The position numbers and the translations under genes are program-made. 64,000 bases of DNA from Sphingobacteriia bacterium 24-36-13 (GTDB lineage: Bacteria; Bacteroidota; Bacteroidia; Chitinophagales; Chitinophagaceae): contig NCHN01000010.1 of NCBI GenBank assembly GCA_002281875.1, forward strand, positions 23,063 through 87,062, given 5' to 3'. Positions 44,789 through 53,455 of the stretch are shown in pieces (positions within the stretch are counted from its first letter, which is position 1; the number at the start of each line of letters is the position of its first letter). Under the pieces are notes generated by a model. That model was given only the letters and a program-made list of their open reading frames with translations, did no database searches and had not been told where the DNA came from.

Positions 44789-45861
44789 TGGATAATATTC
44801 AACAAGTTGATTTTTTTGATGGATTGCAAGCAGGTCCTAAACTTGCATTAATGTACTTTAATGCCGAAGGAATTTCTATTCAGCTGGGGGCGTATTGGGA
44901 TAAGGAAGCAACAGTATTATTTTTTCCTTATAAGCAATGCAATATTCAACAAACAGGGAACAAACTATTTGTGTTTTTAAATAAGAATGCCACTAATTAT
45001 ATTTCTTTTAGTGTTGATGCCAATTTTGCGGATGACCTAAAACAAAAATTTAATCAGAAAGACCAATCATTTGCAGGTTCGCTCTTAAAAATGAATGTGT
45101 TTTCATTACTCTTAATGGTGGTTGTTTTATTGGCTGGGGTGTATTGGGGTATTTCAACTATTGTTCCTTGGGCAGGATTAAAATTGATCAAACCATCAAC
45201 GGAAACCGAACTGGGCGAAAAAATGTATCAATCAATGATGCAAGGTGAAACCATTGATCATCATAAAACAAAATTATTGCAAGAATTTGCCCGATCAATG
45301 CAATTGAGTAAGACTTATCCAATCAAGCTTACCGTAGTAATAAATAAAGAAGTAAATGCTTATGCTATTCCAGGTGGAAATATTGTAGTGTATTCTGGAA
45401 TTTTAAAAGCAATGAAATCACCCGATGAATTGGCCGCTTTATTGGGGCATGAAACTGCTCATATTAATGATAGACATAGTTTGAGATCCATTTTAAGGAG
45501 TGCTGCAACTGGCTTAATTGTTTCGGTTGTGTTGAATGATATTTCAGGTATATTTTCTATTGTTGTAGAAAATGCGGAGGGGTTAAGAACCATGCATTTT
45601 TCTAGGGGAATTGAAAAGAGTGCAGATGAAGAGGGGATGAAAATTTTGGTAAAAAATAATATTCATCCTTTGGCGATGAAAAGATTAATGGAGCGTTTAA
45701 AAGAAAATAGTCCTGAAATGCCAGAGATATTGTCTTTTATGCAATCTCATCCCGCAACTGATGAAAGAATTAAACACGCGAACGAATTTGCTGTTCCTTA
45801 TAAAAATAGTTCCTTTGCACCCAACCCAGTCTTAGATTCAATTTGGACTGCGTTAAAATAA
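44788..45861 (+). CDS. M48 family zinc metallopeptidase
   Basis: 357 residues. The N-terminal ~95 residues are soluble, then a membrane helix (about 107-128) and a catalytic domain with the zinc motif H221ETAH225 and the third ligand region FSRGIEKSADEEGMKIL. Such Ste24/BepA-like enzymes degrade or process envelope proteins. The coupled DUF898 gene directly upstream suggests a joint membrane-associated role. truB starts 1 bp after its stop. Confidence 0.88.
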   Translation: MDNIQQVDFFDGLQAGPKLALMYFNAEGISIQLGAYWDKEATVLFFPYKQCNIQQTGNKLFVFLNKNATNYISFSVDANFADDLKQKFNQKDQSFAGSLLKMNVFSLLLMVVVLLAGVYWGISTIVPWAGLKLIKPSTETELGEKMYQSMMQGETIDHHKTKLLQEFARSMQLSKTYPIKLTVVINKEVNAYAIPGGNIVVYSGILKAMKSPDELAALLGHETAHINDRHSLRSILRSAATGLIVSVVLNDISGIFSIVVENAEGLRTMHFSRGIEKSADEEGMKILVKNNIHPLAMKRLMERLKENSPEMPEILSFMQSHPATDERIKHANEFAVPYKNSSFAPNPVLDSIWTALK

Positions 45862-45862
45862 A

Positions 45863-46573
45863 ATGAAGCAAAAAGAAATACACCCTGCCTTACATGCCTA
45901 TCTAGAAGGAAAAACCATTTTAATTGATAAGCCGCTTGATTGGACTTCCTTTGATGTAGTAAGGAAAATAAGAAATATCACTCGAATTGTTAAGGTAGGA
46001 CATGCAGGAACGCTAGATCCTTTAGCTTCTGGGTTGCTTATTGTATGTACCGGAAAATTTACAAAGAAGATTAATGAGTATATGGGTATGGAGAAAGAGT
46101 ACACGGGTACTTTTACTTTAGGTGCCATTACACCCACTTATGATTTAGAATCTGAGCCAACTGATTTTACTTCTATTGATCATTTAACAGCCGAACAAAT
46201 TATTGCATCCACCGAGTTATTTAAGGGTCTTATCATGCAAGTTCCGCCTATACATTCTGCTATTAAGCAAGCTGGTAAACCTGTTTATTTAGCTGCAAGA
46301 AAAGGGATTGATGTTGTACTCGAACCAAGACCTATTACCATCTATGCATTCGATATTGAAAAAATTGAATTACCCATTGTGCATTTTAGGGTAGTTTGTT
46401 CTACAGGAACTTATATCAGAAGCCTTGCCAATGACTTTGGAAAAGCACTGGGAGTGGGTGGGTATATGAGCAGTTTAAGAAGAACCAGAATTGGTCATTT
46501 TAATGTAGCAGAAGCATTATCTATGGAGGCATTTGAAAATAAAATAGAAGAATTAAAATCATTAGAAGGGTAA
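45863..46573 (+). CDS. truB: tRNA pseudouridine(55) synthase TruB
   Basis: Makes Psi55 in the T-loop of tRNA. 236 residues with catalytic Asp52 in VGHAGTLDPLASGLLIV, the segment KPLDWTSFDVVRKIR and later STGTYIRSLANDFGKALG. Start ATG lies 1 bp after the M48 peptidase stop, so it is the last gene of the proS-DUF898-M48-truB run. The stop overlaps the convergent tamL stop by 12 bases. Confidence 0.95.
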   Translation: MKQKEIHPALHAYLEGKTILIDKPLDWTSFDVVRKIRNITRIVKVGHAGTLDPLASGLLIVCTGKFTKKINEYMGMEKEYTGTFTLGAITPTYDLESEPTDFTSIDHLTAEQIIASTELFKGLIMQVPPIHSAIKQAGKPVYLAARKGIDVVLEPRPITIYAFDIEKIELPIVHFRVVCSTGTYIRSLANDFGKALGVGGYMSSLRRTRIGHFNVAEALSMEAFENKIEELKSLEG

Positions 46574-48940
46574 TCCTATTCCCAACTGTAAAGCAAAGTT
46601 GGGGACTTTAATTCCATTAGGTCTTATATCGTTCCAAGTAAAATCTCTAATGCTCATCCATCCATTGTTTGCAGTCCTTAATGGATCTTTTAGCTTATAA
46701 GCGAAATCGAGTCTGATTAAAAAATAAGACATATCAAATCTTAGTCCAGTTCCAATCCCTATGGCCATATCTCTGGTAAAGCTATTTAAAGAAAAACGAG
46801 TATCCGAATCGGTGGAAGCTGCTCTTTTAATGTTCCAAACGTTACCAATATCGGCATACAACGCAGACCCTATTTTAAAACTACCTATTGTTGCCAATTG
46901 AAAACGATATTCCATATTGAATTCTAATTGCATGTCTCCAAAACGATCACGAAATGCATTGGATGCAGTGTCTGTTTCACTTTGATTGGAACTGCCTAGG
47001 CCTAATTGTCTCAATCTCCATGCTCGCATACTGTTGGGGCCTCCTGCAGAAAATTGTTTGTAGAATGGTAGGGTAGGACCAATAATGGTATCGCCCCCAT
47101 AATTGTAACCGATACCTGCAAAAGCCCTATAAGCCAATTCCGATTTTGCAAACTTTACCGATTGTTTGTATTCTGTTTCTACTTTGAGATACCTGTAAAT
47201 ATTCCCTTGTAAGCCAGGAATAAAACCAAATAAACCTCCCGCTTCTTCTATAGCTAATCGATAAAATTTATTTTTATTAGGATTCCTACTTCCGTTTGTT
47301 GTTCTTACAAATGAGAGGCTTTGGCTTACAATACTTCCTTCATTAAAAGAAGCTTTTAAAAATGGATTTTTGATAATTAGTTGATCCAGTGAGTCAAGCT
47401 TATCAATTGAATACAACTCTACATTAATAGGCTTATATAAAAAGGAGTTATTTCCTTGTTTCCATTCGTAGCCAAAACTGGTAGTTAAATTTCGTACTCT
47501 ATAAAAATTTCTTCTATCTACATAGCCTCCATTTATTGACCACAGTGTTCTTCTATTGTCAATTTTGTCTAAACCTTTCCATCTTTTAAATGGTTGAATA
47601 ATTCCAGGGAAAATATACGTGTGTCCTATATTAATTAGAAATGTTTGTAATAATTGGTCGGCCTCATTGCTGCTACTTAAAATGTTCAATTCCACACCCG
47701 TTCTAAAAGTAGCAATAGATTGAATGGCATTTTTCCAAACATTTCTATTGTTATAAGATAAATTGGTAGTAATACCCAAGAGGTTGGTAACACCAATATC
47801 TGCAATATTTCGGCTGGCTTCCAGGTCTACCGTAAAGCTCTGTTTAACTGCTGGTGTCATGAAAAAATACATATCTAATGTATCTCTATTTCTTATTTCT
47901 GGCCTGATATCAATATTTTGCCACGCTGATAATTGTCCTAACGCATTAGCTGTTTTAAAATATTTTTCTTCATTGTAAACATCTCCTTTTTTAAAGTAAG
48001 TATCTTCTTTTAATGGTCTAAAATTAAATAACCCTTTTTTGTAACGCATAAAGGTTGATTCACTTTTCTTTTCTAAAAAGGATTTGTCGGTCATTAAACT
48101 ATCTGGTACATCTGTGATTTTTGTTTCAGGGTAATAATACAAATTGCCAATATGGTATTTGAATAATCTAGAACTATCTTCCACTTCTCTTTGTCTAATG
48201 GCAATATCCCAATTTGGATTTTCTTTTTTTGCTTTTGCCACTTCCGACAATAATTTTGCTTGTTCAAATGGATCAATGGTTAAAGCAAATAATTTGGTGT
48301 TGTTTGAATCTACATAAGCATAAACATCTTCTCTAGTGATTTTATAATAGCCATTTTTTCTGTAAAGGCCTACCATTCTATCTAGCTCGTTGCTAATAAC
48401 TTGCTTTGAATAGGGTTTGCTTTTTTTCAAAAAACTTTTTTCAGATTCAGCAACAGCCAATTGCTGCAGAGTTGAATCGTTCATTTCATAGGTTACCTGA
48501 TCAATGGTTATATTTTTTCCTGCATCAATATCCATAAAAACACTGGTCCTGATTTGATCTTTTACTGTATCAATTGTGTACCGATTGGTTAATATAGAAT
48601 AATAATATCCTTGTGCATTCAAATAGGAGTTCATGAAGAGGGCAGATCTGCCAATATTGACACTATCAAATACTGCAGGGTTCTTTATTTTATAGAAAAG
48701 ACCAAATTGTTGTTGTTTAGGAACTTTAAGGCTATCGTCCCAATAATTTTGCAAATCTGATAATAAACGTTTTTTCTCATCTTTGGTAAAATTACCATGA
48801 AGGCTAATTTGGTTATTGTAAACAAACGGAGTGTTTTTGGGATAGTTTCTTACCCATGTTCTCTTTTGTTCAGAACAGGAATACAGCAGTATCATTGCCG
48901 TAAACAAACTGAAAAAACCAATAAAACTCCTTTTTACCAT
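46562..48940 (-). CDS. TamL-like BamA/TamA family outer-membrane lipoprotein
   Basis: 792 residues. The lipoprotein signal MVKRSFIGFFSLFTAMILLYSC has lipobox LYSC (Cys22), the mark of TamL, the Bacteroidota lipoprotein form of TamA. POTRA-like regions (about 30-330) precede an Omp85 barrel with the conserved loop GGPNSMRAWRLRQLG and a C-terminal strand ending LQLGIGLPF. TamA/TamL works in outer-membrane protein assembly or lipid transport. The start at 48940 is 14 bp from the divergent methyltransferase start. Other in-frame starts (48949, TTG 48955) would only add residues. Confidence 0.85.
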   Translation of the reverse strand: MVKRSFIGFFSLFTAMILLYSCSEQKRTWVRNYPKNTPFVYNNQISLHGNFTKDEKKRLLSDLQNYWDDSLKVPKQQQFGLFYKIKNPAVFDSVNIGRSALFMNSYLNAQGYYYSILTNRYTIDTVKDQIRTSVFMDIDAGKNITIDQVTYEMNDSTLQQLAVAESEKSFLKKSKPYSKQVISNELDRMVGLYRKNGYYKITREDVYAYVDSNNTKLFALTIDPFEQAKLLSEVAKAKKENPNWDIAIRQREVEDSSRLFKYHIGNLYYYPETKITDVPDSLMTDKSFLEKKSESTFMRYKKGLFNFRPLKEDTYFKKGDVYNEEKYFKTANALGQLSAWQNIDIRPEIRNRDTLDMYFFMTPAVKQSFTVDLEASRNIADIGVTNLLGITTNLSYNNRNVWKNAIQSIATFRTGVELNILSSSNEADQLLQTFLINIGHTYIFPGIIQPFKRWKGLDKIDNRRTLWSINGGYVDRRNFYRVRNLTTSFGYEWKQGNNSFLYKPINVELYSIDKLDSLDQLIIKNPFLKASFNEGSIVSQSLSFVRTTNGSRNPNKNKFYRLAIEEAGGLFGFIPGLQGNIYRYLKVETEYKQSVKFAKSELAYRAFAGIGYNYGGDTIIGPTLPFYKQFSAGGPNSMRAWRLRQLGLGSSNQSETDTASNAFRDRFGDMQLEFNMEYRFQLATIGSFKIGSALYADIGNVWNIKRAASTDSDTRFSLNSFTRDMAIGIGTGLRFDMSYFLIRLDFAYKLKDPLRTANNGWMSIRDFTWNDIRPNGIKVPNFALQLGIGLPF

Positions 48941-48954
48941 AAAATGCATACACA

Positions 48955-49680
48955 ATGTTAAGCAAGATTGAGGCCAAATATATTCAAAGTTTATACCACA
49001 AAAAACAAAGGGATGCCTTAAGTCTATTTATTGTTGAAGGTGTAAAAGGGGTTGATGAACTCTTGAATAGTTCTTTTGAAGTGCAAAAAATATATGCGGT
49101 TAATGAGTGGGAACATCCTTTAATGGGAAAAGCATCACTTATAAGGGTTACTGAAGATGAGTTGCAAAGAATAAGTGGCTTACAAACTGCCAATAAAGTT
49201 CTGGCGGTTGCCCAACAACAAAATTACATAGCCCATAAGCCACAAATAGGAACAATTACACTGGCTTTAGACGGAATTCAGGATCCAGGAAATATGGGGA
49301 CACTTATACGAATAGCGGACTGGTTTGGGATTGATACTATTTTGGCTTCTGAAGATTCTGTTGAAGTGTATAATCCCAAAGTAATTCAAAGTACTATGGG
49401 CAGTTTCATTAGAGTTAAGGTTGGGTATGGGAAATTAACAGATTTGTTGTCTGGTACCGGTATTCCGATCTTTGGTGCTTTGTTAGCGGGGGAATCCGTA
49501 TATCATCAATCGGCTATTGAAGAAGGGGTTTTAATTATTGGGAACGAATCTAAAGGCATTCATAATGAATTATTACCCTATATCAGCTCTCCTATTCATA
49601 TTCCAAGGATTGGTGGTGCAGAATCACTAAATGCTGCAGTTGCTGCGGGAATACTACTTTCTCATTTGATTAAAAAATGA
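48955..49680 (+). CDS. SpoU/TrmH-family RNA 2'-O-methyltransferase
   Basis: 241 residues. The N-terminal substrate domain (about 1-90) is of the SpoU-sub-bind type. The SPOUT knot shows motif 1 DGIQDPGNMGTLIRIADW, motif 2 QSTMGSFIRVKV with NESKGI, and motif 3 RIGGAESLNAAVAAGILL. Probable 2'-O-methylation of rRNA (RlmB-like) or tRNA; the target cannot be told here. Convergent with the permease gene after 4 bp, divergent from tamL. Confidence 0.9.
   Translation: MLSKIEAKYIQSLYHKKQRDALSLFIVEGVKGVDELLNSSFEVQKIYAVNEWEHPLMGKASLIRVTEDELQRISGLQTANKVLAVAQQQNYIAHKPQIGTITLALDGIQDPGNMGTLIRIADWFGIDTILASEDSVEVYNPKVIQSTMGSFIRVKVGYGKLTDLLSGTGIPIFGALLAGESVYHQSAIEEGVLIIGNESKGIHNELLPYISSPIHIPRIGGAESLNAAVAAGILLSHLIKK
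48975..48982 (-). promoter_or_regulatory. -7 box of tamL inside the methyltransferase gene
   Basis: On the minus strand TATATTTG (exact TAnnTTTG), with a TTTG (complement of 48999-49002) 16 bp upstream. Predicted start near 48970, leader about 30 nt to the ATG at 48940. Confidence 0.5.
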
Positions 49681-49684
49681 CCAC

Positions 49685-50917
49685 TTACCTAAACTGAATG
49701 GCTTTAATAGGATTTACCTTTTTAACCAATAATGCCGGTATTAACATGACTACAAATGATACCATAAATGTGGTTATACAAACGGCAATGATTTGCCACC
49801 AAATAATTTGAACTGGTGCCGTTTTTACGTAATAAGAGCTTTCATCTAAGCTAATAAATCCGGTATACTGTTGTAATAGTACCAATCCCATTCCAATTAT
49901 AAATCCGCCTATGATTCCTCTTAATGCAATTACTGCTGCGTAGTAAAGAAATATTTGAATGATGTTCTGGTCTTTTGCTCCCAATGCTTTAAAAACACCA
50001 ATCATTCTTGTTCTTTCTAAAATTAAAATAAGCAAACAGGAAATCATATTAATAATGGCCACCACTGCCATGATAATGAAAATTACATTTCGGTTCATAT
50101 TTTGAATATCGAGCCAATCAAAAATATTTGGGTAAATAGAAGCCACTGTTCTACTCATCCACTCTGTAGGAAGGTTGCTCATTAGTTGCTCATTAACGGA
50201 ATCTTTATTGAATTCTTGGTCAATAAAAATTTCATAACCGCCAATTTGATCCTCGGTCCAATTATTAATTCTTGCAATTAATTTTAAATCGGCCAATAAA
50301 AATACTTTGTCGTATTCTTCAATGCCTGTTTTATATAAACCTGACACAACTAACTTTCTATAACTGGTATTCGTTTCATTGGTTCCAACAAAATAAACGG
50401 TAACGGTATCATTTAATTGGATATTTAACAAGTTGGCTATTTGCTCAGACACCATTATTTCTTTGCTATAACTGCTATCCGAGAAATGAATCCAATTACC
50501 GCGGGTAATAAATGGTTTAATGCTGCTACTGTCGTAGTTGGCTTCAATCCCCTTTAACAATACTCCTTCAATATTTTTATGAAATTCTAAAACAGCCGAC
50601 TTTGTTGCAAATGCTTGAATCTTGGTTACTTCTTTTTGTGAATCAATCAATTTTTCTACTGTAGAATCTCTATTAATGGGAACTTCCTCGGCCATCATTG
50701 ATTTATCTGGCTCAAAATGTTGTACCCTAATATGTCCCCAAAAACTATATACTTTGTCTGCCACTGTTTGTTGAAATCCATTCACAAAACAAAGAGTTAT
50801 AATCATTGCCGCTATGCCAACAGTGGTGGCACCTACTGAAAGCCGAATAATAAATCGTGAAAAAGACTGCTGTTTACTAAAAGCAAGCCTTTGGGCTATG
50901 AAAATAGAAAAATTCAA
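49685..50917 (-). CDS. ABC transporter permease, LolC/LolE-FtsX-like
   Basis: 410 residues. Helices near the N-terminus (AAMIITLCFVNGF), then a MacB-type periplasmic domain (about 60-260) and three C-terminal FtsX-type helices (IFIIMAVVAIINMISCLLILILERTRMIGVFKALGA). Likely role: extraction of lipoproteins for the Lol route, as in LolC/E. The start is TTG at 50917 (MNFSIFIAQRL); no ATG lies nearby and related proteins start at the same position. No LolD-type ATPase lies next to it here. Confidence 0.85.
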   Translation of the reverse strand: MNFSIFIAQRLAFSKQQSFSRFIIRLSVGATTVGIAAMIITLCFVNGFQQTVADKVYSFWGHIRVQHFEPDKSMMAEEVPINRDSTVEKLIDSQKEVTKIQAFATKSAVLEFHKNIEGVLLKGIEANYDSSSIKPFITRGNWIHFSDSSYSKEIMVSEQIANLLNIQLNDTVTVYFVGTNETNTSYRKLVVSGLYKTGIEEYDKVFLLADLKLIARINNWTEDQIGGYEIFIDQEFNKDSVNEQLMSNLPTEWMSRTVASIYPNIFDWLDIQNMNRNVIFIIMAVVAIINMISCLLILILERTRMIGVFKALGAKDQNIIQIFLYYAAVIALRGIIGGFIIGMGLVLLQQYTGFISLDESSYYVKTAPVQIIWWQIIAVCITTFMVSFVVMLIPALLVKKVNPIKAIQFR

Positions 50918-50982
50918 ACGGTACGGTTTTTGACTATATCAAAGCTACTAATAATACAATAGTTTCAGTAAGTTTATCCTTT

Positions 50983-52260
50983 ATGAAATACATACTGCTT
51001 ATTTGTTGCCTACTTAGCTCATTTGATGGATTTAGCCAACTAAAGCCCGATCATGTTTTTATGCCTTCTATAAGAACAGTTAAACTATTTCCACAAAACA
51101 ATCAATTGGCTTTGCCCATAATTGGATTAAATTCTACCGATCAACTTGAATTGCATTTTGACGATTTGGGAGCATATCCTAAAAATTATTTTTATACTTT
51201 TCAATTATGCAATGCAGACTGGTCCGAAGCCCAATGGAGTCCATTCGATTATATAAAGGGGTTTCAACAAAATAGAATTAGTCAATACAGAATTTCTTCA
51301 ATTGCTCAAGTTCAATATGTGCATTATCAAACTATGCTCCCAGATCGTTCTGCTGTTCCAACAAGAAGCGGCAACTATATTCTAAAAGTTTTTCAAGATG
51401 CAGATACTTCCAAGCTGTTATTTACCAAGCGGTTTTATGTGGTAGATAATAAAGTGGGTATTGCGGCTCAAGTTCAGCAGCCATATAATTCGCAGTTGAT
51501 TCAAACGCACCAGAAAATTCAATTGGGTGTTAATACACTGCCCTTAAATTCAATTAATCCGCAACAAATACAAACGGTGATTTTACAAAATGGAAGATGG
51601 GACAATGCTGCACAAAAATTGCAACCAAGCTTTATCAGAGGTAATATGCTAGAGTATAATTCTGAACAGGATTGTTTGTTTCCTGCTGGCAAAGAATACA
51701 GATGGGTAGATTTAAGAAGTTTTCGTTTTGAAAGTGATCGTGTTGAAAAAATCACTAGAATGAATATTCCTGTTCTAGTGTATGTAAAACAAGATGCCAT
51801 TCGGACAGGACTAAGGTATTTGTGGTACAGAGACTTAAATGGGTTTAATGAAATTGCAACTACAGAATCTATAAATCCATGGTGGCAATCGGATTATGCT
51901 GATGTAGAATTTACTTTGGCCCCAGAAAACAGACTACCACTTGCCGGAAAACAAGTTTACTTGGTGGGAGAATTAACTGGTAATCAAATAAGTGATTCTT
52001 CTTTAATGGAATTTGATGAACGCAAAGGCGTTTATTATAAGCGTTTAACCTTAAAACAGGGATATTATAGCTATACTTATTCTACCAAAGACCTCAACAA
52101 TGCAGCGCTACCAGCCAATCCTGCATTAACCGAAGGAAACTATTGGGAAACGGAGAATAACTACACTATTTTGGTTTATTACAGGCCATTTGGCGGTAGG
52201 CACGATGAATTAGTAGGATTGAGACAAATCAGTAGTTTGCAGCCTAATTCGAGACTTTAA
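50983..52260 (+). CDS. type IX secretion Plug-like protein (DUF5103 family)
   Basis: 425 residues with signal peptide MKYILLICCLLSSFDGFSQ. The family was called DUF5103 and is now linked to the Plug protein that closes the SprA translocon of the T9SS. Signature segments: SIRTVKLFPQNNQLALPIIGL, ADWSEAQWSPFDYIKGFQQNRI, RFYVVDNKVGIAAQVQQPYN and the C-terminal YRPFGGRHDELVGLRQISS. It fits the T9SS cargo gene near 62.5 kb. A near-consensus -7 box (TAAGTTTA, 50969-50976) lies 6 nt before the ATG. Confidence 0.85.
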   Translation: MKYILLICCLLSSFDGFSQLKPDHVFMPSIRTVKLFPQNNQLALPIIGLNSTDQLELHFDDLGAYPKNYFYTFQLCNADWSEAQWSPFDYIKGFQQNRISQYRISSIAQVQYVHYQTMLPDRSAVPTRSGNYILKVFQDADTSKLLFTKRFYVVDNKVGIAAQVQQPYNSQLIQTHQKIQLGVNTLPLNSINPQQIQTVILQNGRWDNAAQKLQPSFIRGNMLEYNSEQDCLFPAGKEYRWVDLRSFRFESDRVEKITRMNIPVLVYVKQDAIRTGLRYLWYRDLNGFNEIATTESINPWWQSDYADVEFTLAPENRLPLAGKQVYLVGELTGNQISDSSLMEFDERKGVYYKRLTLKQGYYSYTYSTKDLNNAALPANPALTEGNYWETENNYTILVYYRPFGGRHDELVGLRQISSLQPNSRL

Positions 52261-52293
52261 CAATTAACTTTAGGGAGGGGAGCATATTAACTG

Positions 52294-52301
52294 TATCTTT
52301 G
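52294..52301 (+). promoter_or_regulatory. -7 box of the cold-shock gene
   Basis: TATCTTTG (exact TAnnTTTG, followed by CAC). Predicted leader about 23 nt, so the long cold-responsive leader of E. coli cspA is absent. Confidence 0.65.
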
Positions 52302-52328
52302 CACCCTTATTAATATACAATTTTTACA

Positions 52329-52532
52329 ATGGACACACAAATTCAAGGAACTGTAAAGTTCTTTAACGAAGAAAAAGGTTTTGGTTTTATTAAGCATGAT
52401 GATTCCAACAAAGAAACTTTTGTACATGCGAACGGTCTTATTGACCAAATTGAAGCTAACGATAAAGTTATCTTTGACGTACAAGAAGGAAGAAAAGGTT
52501 TGAATGCAGTAAATGTAAAACGTTTAAGCTAG
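52329..52532 (+). CDS. cold-shock domain protein
   Basis: 67-residue nucleic-acid-binding OB-fold protein: QGTVKFFNEEKGFGFIK with RNP1 (KGFGFIK) and TFVHANGL (RNP2-type), then VIFDVQEGRKGLNAVNVK. It acts as an RNA chaperone. Single gene with its own promoter and a strong terminator at 52554. Confidence 0.95.
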   Translation: MDTQIQGTVKFFNEEKGFGFIKHDDSNKETFVHANGLIDQIEANDKVIFDVQEGRKGLNAVNVKRLS

Positions 52533-52553
52533 TCTTAAATTACATACCTTACC

Positions 52554-52590
52554 TAAGGCCATCAGCTTCTAGTTGATGGCCTTATTTTTT
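52554..52590 (+). terminator. intrinsic terminator of the cold-shock gene
   Basis: TAAGGCCATCA (52554-52564) and TGATGGCCTTA (52574-52584) form an 11-bp perfect stem with a 9-nt loop, followed by TTTTTT. Confidence 0.93.
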
Positions 52591-52598
52591 ATTTGAAG

Positions 52599-52606
52599 TA
52601 TATTTG
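52599..52606 (+). promoter_or_regulatory. -7 box of the purine nucleoside phosphorylase gene
   Basis: TATATTTG (exact TAnnTTTG); TTG at 52573-52575 may be a -33 element (23-bp gap). Predicted leader about 13 nt to the ATG at 52624. Confidence 0.55.
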
Positions 52607-52623
52607 TCCTCTAATTTTTGAAT

Positions 52624-53445
52624 ATGTCCAATTTAATGAGCCAGTTGGCGGAAACCACTGCATTTATACAAAGTAAAGTAAATTCAAAAGCCGAAATAGG
52701 CATTATTTTAGGCAGTGGTTTGGGAAATTTAGCGAGTGAAATTAAAGTTGAAGTAAGTATACCTTATAGTGAAATCCCTTATTTCCCAGTTAGTACGGTA
52801 GAAGGGCATGGTGGAAGTTTAATGCTAGGTGAGTTAAGCGGAAAAAAAGTTTGGGTTATGAGTGGTCGTTTCCATTTTTATGAAGGCTATACTCCTCAAC
52901 AAGTAACTTATCCAGTTAGAGCCATGCATTTACTGGGTGTTAAAACCTTGTTGTTGTCTAATGCTGCCGGCGGTGTAAATCCCGCGTTTAGCGTTGGTGA
53001 TTTAATGGTCATAACCGATCATATTAGCTTATTTGTTTTGAATCCATTGTTGGGTAAAAACGAAGAAGCATTAGGTACCAGATTCCCGGATATGAGTGAG
53101 CCATATAGCAAGGCATTAGTTTCAAAAGCTTTAGAGATTGCTGCTATAAATGGCATTCATTTAAAACAGGGTGTATATACTGGAGTAACTGGTCCAACTT
53201 TTGAAACCAGGGCTGAATATAAAATGATTCATGCATTGGGTGGAGATGCAGTAGGGATGAGCACTGTTCAAGAGAATATCGTAGCCGTTCATTGTGGTAT
53301 GAAAGTATTTGCTACCAGCGTAATTACCGATTTGGGCATTCGCGAGGAAGAAAATGTAATTACCCATGAAGAGGTACTACAAGCTGCAAAAGATGCAGAA
53401 CCAAAGCTGACTTTGCTATTTAAAGAGTTGATAAAAGGATTGTAA
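52624..53445 (+). CDS. purine nucleoside phosphorylase
   Basis: Cleaves purine nucleosides with phosphate in purine salvage. 273 residues of the trimeric PNP type: GIILGSGLGNLASEI, phosphate-site and base-site segments VEGHGGSLMLGEL, SNAAGGVNPAFSVGDLMVITDHI, and the specificity region GVTGPTFETRAEYKMIHALGGDAVGMSTVQENIVA. The ATG at 52624 is chosen over a TTG two codons upstream. The porin gene starts 10 bp after its stop. Confidence 0.95.
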   Translation: MSNLMSQLAETTAFIQSKVNSKAEIGIILGSGLGNLASEIKVEVSIPYSEIPYFPVSTVEGHGGSLMLGELSGKKVWVMSGRFHFYEGYTPQQVTYPVRAMHLLGVKTLLLSNAAGGVNPAFSVGDLMVITDHISLFVLNPLLGKNEEALGTRFPDMSEPYSKALVSKALEIAAINGIHLKQGVYTGVTGPTFETRAEYKMIHALGGDAVGMSTVQENIVAVHCGMKVFATSVITDLGIREEENVITHEEVLQAAKDAEPKLTLLFKELIKGL

Positions 53446-53455
53446 AAAAAATTGG

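Noticed and set aside
52302-52328. Cold-shock-type thermosensor leader before the cold-shock gene
   Set aside because: The predicted leader is only about 23 nt, too short for the E. coli cspA-type structure.
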